A model generated the notes under the pieces. That model did no database searches. It was not told where the DNA came from and saw nothing but the letters and a program-made list of their open reading frames with translations. This document shows, piece after piece, positions 1 through 11,000 of a stretch of DNA of 64,000 bases (its first letter is position 1; the number at the start of each line of letters is the position of its first letter). The DNA comes from Chondrosia reniformis. Its lineage: Eukaryota; Porifera; Demospongiae; Chondrillida; Chondrillidae. The stretch is taken from contig OX359190.1 of the NCBI GenBank assembly GCA_947172415.1, positions 3,100,001 through 3,164,000 on the forward strand, given 5' to 3'. The position numbers were made by a program, and so were the translations under genes.

Positions 1-110
1 GTCACATTAGAGAGGTGGTCATAGTAGAGAGGTGATCGCATTAGAAAGGTGGTCACACTAGAGAGGTGGTCACATTAGAAAGGTGGTCACATTTGAGTGG
101 TTATAACATT
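1..110. repeat. GAGGTGGTCACATTA minisatellite, locus 1
   Basis: Short tandem units of about 17 bp built on gtcacattagagaggtg, imperfect, starting at or before the left edge. The same unit recurs at 2817-3010 and 14397-14463, so it is a dispersed minisatellite. No open frame runs through it. Confidence 0.8.
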
Positions 111-1435
111 AAAGAGTTAAAGATTCACATGCATGATCATAGTTACTAAGTGAAGTGTAAGATATTAAAGAACAAGGTAATTTCAAACCCTTCATGTAGA
201 CTACACACTTATTTAAATAAGTGAAGAAAATGTATTTTAATGTAGTGACATTTCTGTTAGGTACTGAGGGAGGAGATGTTGTTTGAATAACAACAGTGCA
301 AAGATACATTCACCTCACAACAGACAATAAAGTATAAAAGAATGGAATGTGAGTGATTACACAATAACAAATGGAAGATTGCACATTTAAATGAATTTCT
401 TCTTCATGAATCGAATGTTTGAGGCTAATGGATATAGTGATACAACAAAATCTAGTTATTCTGCATTCCAGGAATGGCAAATTTAGGTAAATAAATCTTT
501 AGGTTTTAAAGAGATTTTCTTTACTTTTAACAAAGCCCTTTATGGAGATCATGCATACTTACAACATTATAGATCTTAACTGCGTTATATGTAGTTTGCA
601 GTAGATAGTTTGTAGTTATAATTAAATCCTATAATTGTCCATGGTTGCATAGTATGTTCCAATGACACTGCGGAGACATTATGTACTCTAAAATAAATGA
701 GCATTCCAATCACTTCCTGTTAAATACATATCAACTTAGGTAGGCTCTCCAATGAATGTACCATTGTTATATACACACATTTAACTACACTCTTTTCTAT
801 TAGACACTAGCAAGTTTGGTGTATTCACTTCTTGTGAAAGTCATTTTGACTGATGACAATATTCTACTGATTTATAACTAGTGAGACATGACTGAAGGAT
901 TCCAATTGACACACCCTCAGCCCCAGTCAGGAGATCACTTGACTGGGGTACAGAGAGAACATTTAAATGTTGTGAGTGGACTCAGCTTCACACCTCTTTC
1001 CAGATGGACACACCCCTAGCTTCCAAAAAGGACACACACCTACGGGCCTTTCTCCAAGGAAATCTAAGTAGTTAACCAATATTGAGAAGAGAGTAATTTG
1101 ATTGAGAGCTCAATTAAGATTATGAGACTGTTTGAACTTCATCATCTGTAGTAGCAGATCTATACATACGTCTATGCAAACTATCTATAAATGAACAGCC
1201 TCATGATAGTGATACCGGTAATATACCACCTTAACCCTAATGTCTGTTATGACGGAATGAAGAACACAGTAATATATTATCATTTTATATGCGTATGATA
1301 TGTATGGTATCTAGTGATCATGGGTCACCAGTACCAACATATTATCGGTTTATTTCAGGTCCTGCATGTGCTTCTGTGGAAGATCAGCATGTATATCTTT
1401 TTTGACCATTATTGGATCATGGAAGTCAATGTATC
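111..1435. other. Non-coding stretch, partly duplicated at 3011-3700
   Basis: No gene recognised. Parts of it (about 115-330 and 865-1230) are clearly similar to 3011-3700, including the shared text ctgatttataactagtgaga and the motif cctcagcccc. The middle (about 345-860) has no partner in the second copy. This looks like a segmental duplication carrying the flanking minisatellite. Confidence 0.6.
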
Positions 1436-2183
1436 AGAGAGTACGGTAGTACTCTCTAAGTAGGGATGGCCCGAAAAAAAAATGGATGCCGTATTCAATG
1501 TATTACGGGTTAACACCTTATAAGTAGGCAGCGAATGCGTTTTTACCTCTTTTAAACTCATAATGTGTCTTTTTTGTACGATTTCAATTGAGGGAAGCTG
1601 TTTTCAAGAGCGCATAAAGGCTCCAAGTTTGTAAAACGGTTTCAGGCATACTTCCGGTTTTCCTCATTTTCTTCTTATTCTTCTTCTTCTTATTCTTCTT
1701 CCTTTTATTTCACGCTAGTGCATAAACGCGCTTGTAGATAAATACATTTTAGGGGCATATCGTCTAAAAGTTTTAGCAAAATAGGCACCTTTCTGTCTTC
1801 AAACGATTTGTGCAAAGACGGTTTTCTGTGGCGCGTGAGCAAATTGGAACCTTTTTGTCGCCATTTTCTAATTAGAAGTTCTTGGTCATCTCCTGATTGC
1901 CTTCGACTACGACGTTATATTTCGAGTTTTCGCCAAAAAAATTACAAAACTAATTTTAATAAGTATATAACATTACAAAAAAAGAAGGAATACAAGTAAA
2001 TAAAAAACATTTAAAAAATGAAATGAGAAGTAGGGATGGCAGTCCCTGCAACAGTACCTATCACATCTAGAAAAAGTAACGAAACAAGAAAGTGATCATA
2101 TGGTAAGGCTAACATTGCAGAAGTGGCATACTGAAACTTAACTATACACATCACTTCTATGTTTGGGCGCATCGATCCCTACT
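1436..2183. mobile_element. Non-autonomous repeat, copy 1
   Basis: Starts with a perfect hairpin (9-base arms AGAGAGTAC / GTACTCTCT around 4 bases), then aagtagggatggcc. It ends with gtttgggcgca and a CCCTAC-type inverted end. A second copy with the same start and end lies at 10261-11020. Both contain TTC-rich runs and no transposase. The ends (TAGGGATGGCC / GATCCCTA) resemble hAT-type termini, but I could not find a target-site duplication, so the superfamily is open. Confidence 0.6.
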
Positions 2184-2816
2184 TCTAGTATATTCCACAG
2201 CATGGCACTACTACAAGATCCTAGATGCCAGGGATAGGAGAAAGAAAGTGGATTGGATACAAAGTGTGCCGAGAAGCTCTATATTGTTGTTTAACTTTAC
2301 TTTTACAAAGACTAATCATCTAAAAAAGAAAACAGTATTAAAGTTAAAGGAACTATATACAAGAGAACACACCACGTCATCATCATAATCCTACACCAGA
2401 GTACATAAATTTTACCACATTTCATTATAAATTAACATGACACTATAATTGTATTAAAATTTACCAGTCACTTGTATAACTGTAAATGTTGGGATGTGCA
2501 AGAGAAGCACTAGAAACATGGTTAAAATGCTTCTAGGAAGAAACTCTGAGTAAGACACACGAGATATTTACAGGAAAAGACCAATTTAGTAATGATTTTG
2601 AGGTATTTTATTAAAAAATATTTTAATGGTTTATATCAGATTGTGTTATAATTATTATTATTAATATTTATATTACAGTCTCACATGCACAATATCTATT
2701 ATTATATTCAGATGACATATATACTTCATCATGCAGAAATCAAAGCTGCATGGGAATTCTAAAGAACCAAGAATAAGTATGTGGATATTCTACTGTATTA
2801 GACAGACAATTATACT
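2184..2816. other. Non-coding, nothing recognised
   Basis: AT-rich sequence without a convincing open frame, repeat or RNA gene. Confidence 0.5.
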
Positions 2817-3010
2817 AATGAGGTGGTCACATTATAGAAGTGGTCACATTATAGAGGTGACCACATTATAGAAGTGGTCACATTATAGAGGTGACCACAT
2901 TAGAGAGGTGGTCACACTAGAGAGGTGACCACATTAGAGAGGTGGTCACGCAAGAGAGGTGGTTGCATTAGAGAAGTGGTCAAAAGGTGGTCACATTAGC
3001 GAGATGGTCA
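2817..3010. repeat. GAGGTGGTCACATTA minisatellite, locus 2
   Basis: Same 17 bp family as 1-110. Here units alternate between ggtggtcacatta and the partly inverted form ggtgaccacatta, so the array can fold on itself. Confidence 0.8.
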
Positions 3011-3700
3011 CATATTCTATGCATGAATGTATAAGATTCTAATGAACAAGGTGATTTCAAACCTTTATGTACACACTATTTAAGCAAGCGAAGAAAATAA
3101 ATTTCAATAGTTACAGTTTTGTAAGGTACTGAGGGAGGAGGTGTTGTTTGAATAACAACTGTACTAGTGCAAAGTTGCATTAACCTCACAACGGACATGC
3201 AAGATAAAAATATTAAAGAATGGAATGTGTGACTGGTGACAATATTCTACTGATTTATAACTAGTGAGACATGATTGAAGGACTCTAACTGACAGACCCT
3301 CAGCCCCACCCCTCTTCCTTGGTCAGCTTTTGTTGGGGATCACTCGACTGGGGGCAGTAAGGAGAGATCCTTTTAAATGTAAATTTTGGGGATTTGTGTG
3401 GATGGACACACCCCTAGGCCTTCTCCAAGGAAATCTAAGTATTAAACCAACAATGAGAACATATACGTAAATACTTACCTTTGAGAGAGTAATGTGGTTG
3501 AGAGCTCCTGATTATGAGACTGTTTGAACTGGACTCCATTGTCTGCAGTAGCAGATCTAGTTATATATATACGTCTATACAAACACTATCTATATAGATA
3601 TAAGTAATAGAATTAAAGAAATATAATGAACATTCAGCCTCATGAAAATAGTACTTGCATATGCATACATGCATGATAATATACCACCTTAACCCTAAGG
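3011..3700. repeat. Second copy of the 111-1250 block
   Basis: Diverged duplicate of the first kilobase of the window, preceded by the same minisatellite. It lacks the about 500 bp middle section of copy 1. Non-coding. Confidence 0.6.
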
Positions 3701-4690
3701 TCTGTTCTCAAAATGAATGTATATTGTTTTACTTTCATCAATTTAGCAACCTTTTAAACTGACAAGATTTACAAAATAATTTGTACTCAGTACAATACAC
3801 AAAGTTATGGAATGATAATGTCCTACCACCGGTCACTACTTAACACTGAGAGGATTTACCAAAGAATTTGTCCCACATTAATTTACATTTTGTTTGTAAG
3901 TTTCCTTCTAGCCATCTCTTAAGTAACAAGAAACTTCAGAGGTATATACGTAGCTGGGTAAATAGGATCAAGTGCAATTAACTCACTTACTTCATATATT
4001 AGCAAATACTGTCCAATCATTTCTCATGATCAGTCGATGAAAAATCTAAGATACCATTTTCCTACGTGCTATGCCTATTCTGTAAAAGAGCCTATAGGGG
4101 AAATAAACCTGAATGTCAGTCAACACTGAGAGGATTTACTATAGAATTTGTCTTAGTACACAAATTAAAGTTATTGAATTTCATTAATTTATCTAGTCAC
4201 CAGTCACTTTAGTAACCTTTTAAACTGACAACATTTATGAAAGAATTTGTACTGGATATATACACTAAGCTGTGGTATGTATACGTATGTATGTATCACA
4301 AGACGATTATGCATGAGAAGTATTTTTGACTTGGTGGGTGAACAGTTTCCATAATTGAATTGACTATATATAGTTGGAGTCATGCCTAATATCACACGTA
4401 CTGAAAGGTATAAAGAAAGCATGAAGTGAATTAACTTACATATGTAATCTCAATTATACATATTGTGCCAAGTGGAATTGTAAGTGGGTATCAAAAAATA
4501 TACTAAAGAATGTATTTGAAATGCATTTGTTTGTAGTGTTTTGTCTTTTCTACTTGTTAGCTAAAAGACTTTCTATAAGTAGCTCTCTCTTGTACCTCTG
4601 TGTCAGCAGGGATGAGATTAAAAAATATTAAATCAAACACTTTAAATACTCAAATTGAAAGTACACAACTATCACAATATAACTAACCTG
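3701..4690. other. Non-coding 3' flank of the death-domain gene
   Basis: No gene seen. A short phrase (agcaaccttttaaactgaca and variants) occurs near 3750 and again near 4210, suggesting a local duplication. Confidence 0.5.
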
Positions 4691-4727
4691 TATACGTACA
4701 TACGTATGTTTTTATACTTATTATCAT

Positions 4728-5028
4728 TCATTTCATCATTCTTTTAACTTCTTCCACAAGTTTGTCTGCCTCTGGTCTACAGTCTCGATCCACAATAGCA
4801 TTGTGCAAGGATTTCAAGGTCCTTGGTAGCTCGCCAGATCCTTTAGCATGCTTCAACCACTCTGCCAACATCTCATAACATTTTTCTTTGTCATTTTTCT
4901 TTGCTCCAATTATCTCAATTTTGTTTAGTTCAAATTCAAGGTAAGTTGCTATTCCCTTCCACTTCTGAGGCACCTCATCAATAATTGTTCTTTGTACTAC
5001 AGCCATGTGCCTAGTTTTCAGTTCAGTT
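4728..5028 (-). CDS. Exon 12: C-terminal death domain
   Basis: Last exon, acceptor tttcacag at 5029-5030, stop at 4728. It codes a compact helical domain: start of helix 1 near QRTIIDEVP, then KWKGIATYLEF, the helix-3 region KIEIIGAK, a CYEMLAEWL core, and a final helix through ADKLVEEVKRMM. The W of helix 2 and the ML-x-x-WL pattern are typical of the death domain family. An internal ATG at 5006 could in principle start a 92-residue stand-alone death-domain protein, but the in-phase micro-exon favours fusion to the upstream coiled coil. Confidence 0.75.
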
Positions 5029-8000
5029 CTGTGAAAAAGATATCTTTACTCAAAGCCATCAAAATATCAGCATAGTGGTGCATGAATTGTATAGAACTTT
5101 TTTATGTTATAGTTCACCTCATTAATTCGTCTTTGTTTTGCTTTTCTAAAGGAATTGAATAAGTATAATCTGAACTTTTTTGCAATATAGCAATACAAAA
5201 AGCTAACCTTCCAACACGTCTAAGGATTTTTTCATTTCTTCTAACATGGTACCAAATCCTTCAACCTTTCCCAACATGTTACTCCTCAACTCTTCTGCTT
5301 GCTTTTCAGTTTTAGCTTTTTCTTCTTCCAAAGCTTTCCTTCTCTCTTCAGTTTCTTTCAAGGAACCTTCAAGAAAGCTCTATACAGGTAGAATATGGGA
5401 TAGTTTCCTAAATATTAAGAAATCATTTTGAAAGTGAGACCATTTCTTGTCCCATAATGATCAATATTCATAGATTTAAAGATATACGTTAGTATATCCA
5501 ATTATAGAAGGTCACTAACTCCATATACATAAAATTGCTTCATCAAATCATACACTCGTTTATCTACTGTAGATAATGCAGATCTAGTGATTCTGTATAG
5601 GAGTGAGTAACTTTGTATGTATAGAGTAACACGAAATGATTTGGGACATAATTACATATATATAAAGGTTGCCAACTTCATGCATTTATATACAATGATC
5701 TTTATATATATTTATGTGAACTTTTCCCTTGGGCACCACTTAGGATATGCGTGTGATCCCTATTAACTCTGCCTCACGGTCTTTCCTTGGGAAAAAGCAG
5801 ATTTCTAACCATAACTAGAAGCTCAATGTTTTAGTTTTCAAGTTTTTAGCTGTAACTATCATTTTGTACTGAATGGAATAAAAACAACTTTAAGCCACAA
5901 ACTTTATTATGGTGTAAGTAAAATGTTATCCATATTTTTTAAAATTAGAAATATGCTTGCAGGTGTAGGTGAACTTTTCTGTTACAATGTTCGCAGGAAA
6001 GTTAATTAAACCTGTTACTTTACACAGTAATATGATGACACTTCACGTTACTTGAGAAAACATTTTTATAATGACAATAGTAGAGTTGTCCCAAATAATC
6101 CCACTTTACATTATGACGTAGTTGAGAGAAATATGTTAAAAGGAAGTACCTATATTTACTCCCATGTATAGTAATAGTGAAATAAAGTACCTTCTCTTCT
6201 CTCAGTTTGATGTTCTCCTCTTGTAACTCTGTAACTCTTTCTGTACTTTGCTGTTGCTGCTGAAGTCTAGTCTACATTGTAGTACATAGATTTCTTGTCA
6301 ATCAGTTACTAGTTGTGAATGTATCTGACATATATATACATGTATCTGACATACATACGTATGTATGTACATATATACAAAGTGCGATATATTTAAGGTT
6401 AACATTCATACGTACAGTATTCACTGAGCTCATTAATACACTTTCTGTATCACTACTACTTATCTCTATATACGTACATACGTACATGAAAAAATGGATT
6501 CTATATGATTAAACAGTGGATTACCTTCAAATCAGAATTGCCTTCTTCCAGATAAGGATTAATTTTCTTTAAGTCATTGATACGTTCTTCCAGGTGCACT
6601 TTAGAAACTTCTAGTTTCTCTACATTCGTTTGAGCATCTCTCAGTTCTCTGTTCAGTTTAGCCATTTTCTCCTACATCAATACAAGAGATTTGATCAAAA
6701 ACCATATTCACTACATGTCAAGAGTAACACTCACAATAGACTGGCTGTTGGACTTCTTCAAATCTGTATTACGTTCTTTCAGGTGTATATTGTCTTTCTG
6801 AGTGTCTCTCAGTTCTCTGGTCAGTTCAGCTATCCTCTCCTACAGTATTAAGAGCCTGTAAGTCAAATCAGCTACTTCCGTCTGTATATACACACAACAG
6901 AGCATATATCAATGGAAGTGAGATTGTGGAAAGAATTAATTTGTACAGTGTTATGTGGTAAATTCAATTTGTTTCATTAAAAGTACTTTAAAAAGGTCAA
7001 CACCAAATATTTAGATTCTGAATGCATATGGTAATCTATGTATTCCCAACAGACATCTAAAGACACAGTTTGGTAAACTGTCTGTCAAAACAACAACAAA
7101 TATTTATCTAATTTCATCTTTAGATATCCAAAAAATCAAAAGTTACAAAAGTAATCCTTACTCTATTCTTTTGGAAAACTGGCAGTGTTAATACATTCAG
7201 CCAGGTTAAATCAGCAGAGGTGTGGGAGGTGTTACAGTAGGATACCGTACCTCCAACTGAGTGTTTCTCTCAGTCAGTTTTTTGCCCATGTGCTGGTACC
7301 TTTCGTTAGATTGCCTCACTTTCGCAATCAATGCCTCCTTCACTCTCATTGGCTCCTCCTGCAAAATTGTTAACTGAAACTATGAAACTATGTGAATTTT
7401 ACTTTTTCAAAACCTACCTTGAAAGTGCTATATTCATCCTTTAAGTTAGTGAGTTCATCCTCCAAGCTTGTGTCTCCCTCCTCCAAGCTGGCGTCTCCCT
7501 CCTTCAAGCTAGCGTCTCCCTCCTTCAAGCTAGCGTCTCCCTCCTTCAAGCTATGTTTCTCCCTCCTTCAAGCTACTGTCTCCCTCCTTCAAGCTAGTGT
7601 CTCCCTCCTTCAAGCTAGTGTCTCCCTCCTTCAAGCTAGTGTCACACTCCTTCAAGCTAGTGTCACGCTCCTTCAAGCTAGTGTCACGCTCCTTCAAGCT
7701 AGTGTCTCCCTCCTTCAAGCTAGTGTCACGCTCCTTCAAGCTGGTGTCTCCCTCCTTCAAGCTAGTGTCACGCTCCTTCAAGCTGGTGTCACGCTCCTTC
7801 AAGCTAGTGTCTCCCTCCTTCAAGCTAGTGTCACGCTCCTTCAAGCTAGTGTCTCCCTCCTTCAAGCTAGTGTCTCCCTCCTTCAAGCTAGTGTCACGCT
7901 CCTTCAAGCTAGTGTCTCCCTCCTTCAAGCTAGTGTCACGCTCCTTCAAGCTGGTGTCTCCCTCCTTCAAGCTAGTGTCTCCCTACTTCAAGCTGGTGTC

Positions 8001-11000
8001 TCCCTCCTTCAAGCTAGTGTCTCCCTCCTTCAAGCTAGTGTCTCCCTCCTTCAAGCTAGTGTCTCCTTCTTTCAAGTTAGTGTCTTTCCCTTGTTCACAG
8101 AGAAACACATGTTTAATTCCTTTCTGTGAGAACTGGCAAACACTGCAAAACTTCAAAAAATTAACTCACATAATACAATCATATAGAAGAGAGTCGAATG
8201 GATCAAGGAATAAGAATACATAAGTTACCTTCAGACTCAGTAATAACACTCTTAACAGTCATTGAAGCTATCTACAACACCCTATTAACAGGGTAGGCGT
8301 GGAAAAACCATGGTATGATCTACTATCCTGAACACTAGTCAGGTTCGGAGCTAATCTATTGAAGTGTATTTGAAGTAGTTAGCAATTAACTCCTTTTTCA
8401 TGTACAGTACCAGTTAGTGAACACTGAACATTTTCAGACAATACATGTGTCCCTACTCGCAGACCATGCGCCTTCACCTGTTTCATTTTCATACTTTTTA
8501 ATTGCTAGCCAGACATATGTACCTCATCTTGATATTGACTCTTTTTTACTTCAAGCAATGGTGTCACACGATTCTAGAAATGAATTTTAATTATGTTAAA
8601 TACCTTCACTGTAACATCTAAACTAAGCATAGATGAAAGAAATCCCGCTACATACGACATTAATGCAAAAATGTCTTGGAGAAAGCTGTTTTGAATCCGT
8701 AACTAGTACAGTTTAAATGTACACATAAACAGTATGTTCAATTGGTGGTGGTGTCTAGGAATAACGTAACAGTTGTGGTTGAACTATCAGTTTGCCTAGT
8801 TATAAGCACAGTACACTCAAACGCCTCTTATCCAGACGTCTCTAATCCGGATTCGCCTGTCTACCGGACGACCTAAACATTGCGCTATGTTCGTTTTCAC
8901 CTAAAGTTGTATTGATTTATCTTAAGTTCGCAAGGTTAGGAAGATGGCAGAGACTCCATTCCAAGTCAGCGATATTTGGAAAGATTGCGAGAAAATCGAG
9001 AACTCGATGTCTTCTGTAGATTCTATCGATCTGTCACGTTTCTACATACTTCGTGAACTGTTCTAATATACGTATTTTTCTCACTTATGGACAGGGTCTG
9101 GTCCCAAGGTGTCCGTAATAGAGGCGTTTGAGTGTATATAGTAAGACAAGGGACATACAAACCTGAGTCTGAAGCTGGTTCAATATGAGTTTCTTGGCCT
9201 GGAGGACAGCCTTAGGTCTCCCGGTTACCATGATTGACAGACTCCCGTCCTTTGCATGGTGGACCTCAATGTTACATCCAGTCTTCTGCATAACCTCCTT
9301 TGCAGTCTGGGTCTCCAAGCTGTCTGCTCCGAAAGAACTGTCCAGTTCGAATCTCCTCTCTTTGAAGGGCATATCAAAAACCTAGTAGAAATATGCCAGA
9401 ATTTCACAAGTTTCTTTTTCAACATTTTTCTAAAAACAGTATGAAATGACTTCATGCTAAATAGGTACATACATTTATAATATACTTACGTACTATATGT
9501 ATGTAATAATATGTCTTTATTTTGAAAAGTTTCAATAAATCCCTAGCTTTCAAGATAAATACTTACTTAACAAAAGACAAAACAGCAGTGAAATGTTAAC
9601 TACCTTTTTAATATAAGTTACTCCTTTTTTTAAACTACATAATTCACAAATAAATTCAATCACTTCCAATAACTGCCATTTGTTGATGAAAGGAAGAAGG
9701 AAGTTATTTGCTACCTTTGTCAATCCTGAAGTGATATACTTGATATTATTACGTAAATTATGAAACCATCAAAAAAAGAAGACACTTGGGAAAGGTATGG
9801 CAGAAGCGAGAACCCGATGATATATAGTACATTTTGGGTCGGTTGTCCAGAGTGGACGTTGCAATGTAACTCGCGACTACCATTTAGACAAACTTTCACA
9901 CTAGAATGATGTCACCATGCATGCAGCAATAACCAATTGCAATGTCCGGTCTGGACAACAGACCCAAAAAGTACTGTATTACAAAAAGTGTATTCTGTTG
10001 CATATATGAGTGGACAAAATACCATATATATAGTAAAATTTGCACTGGAACATGACTGCAAAGGACAGTTTTGGGAAGATGGATGTAGAATCACCTACCA
10101 TATAGAGCAATCCTTGTAAAAGGAGTATTTAAAATTCTACTCTTACCTAACCAGCAGTTAGTAAGGACTTTGAGTAGTGGCACAGTCAAGCCGTCAAATG
10201 TACAACTTTAATATCCATTAAAGAAAAATTAAACACGTACTGGGACGAGTCCTCATAATCAGAGAGTACGGTAGTACTCTCTAAGTAGGAATGGCCGGGA
10301 AAAAAAATGGCCGCCCTATCCAATGTATTAGCAATCAACACCTCAAAAATCGCCAACGAAGCGATTTTCGGTTATATTCGGTTATTTGCAGCGATTAATG
10401 CACGCTTTCCTAAATGCCAAAACATGTTTCGACGCTCTACATGCTCTATAGCGTTCAAAAAGCGGCTAACTAGGAATAGACCCACTTCCAAAATTCATTT
10501 TTTCTTCTTCTTCTTCTTCTTCTTCTTCTTCTTCTTTTATTGAATAGACTAGCGCTAATATGCAAACTTATGCGGGCGCGTACTAGTTATAAATCGTTAT
10601 AAATATTTCGGAACTAGGGAATAGACACCCCTAAATCTGAATGCGCTCTACAATAAGCATGTTAATTGTGAAGAGCGAAAATTGTGGTCTTCTCGGACGC
10701 CATTTTTTAATTAAGAGATCATGGTTTTCGGCATATTTCGCTTGTCTAAGACGTTATTTTGAGATCTTCGCCAAGAAAACTTTCAAATCAATTTAAAACA
10801 AGTAATATTAAGAGGAAAAAAGGGGGAATACAAGTAAATAAAAAAACATTTACAAAAATGATGTTAGAAGTAGTAATGGCAGTGTTCACTATTACATCTG
10901 CAAAAAGTATCGAAACAAGACACTGATTATATGATAAGGCTAATCATACGGAAGTTGCATATATACTGAAATTTAAGTAACTTAACCATACACTTCTGTG

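Noticed and set aside
1232..1240. ttaaccctaa as telomere-like repeat (also near 3690)
   Set aside because: Single units only, inside duplicated non-coding sequence.
4728..5006. Stand-alone 92-residue death-domain gene starting at ATG 5006
   Set aside because: A strong acceptor, an in-frame upstream segment and a phase-matched micro-exon favour the fused gene.
7392..8223. Plus-strand frames over the 21 bp array (LLQASVS and FKLVSPS repeats)
   Set aside because: They are mirror frames of the minus-strand heptad exon. Only the minus frame has consistent splice sites, phases and neighbouring coiled-coil exons.
9604..9725. Open 122 bp stretch with splice-like ends (minus), plus a similar one near 10147-10208
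   Set aside because: They join each other in phase and end in phase 0, but vigilin similarity joins exon 1 directly to the KH exon. Kept out of the model as possible alternative exons.
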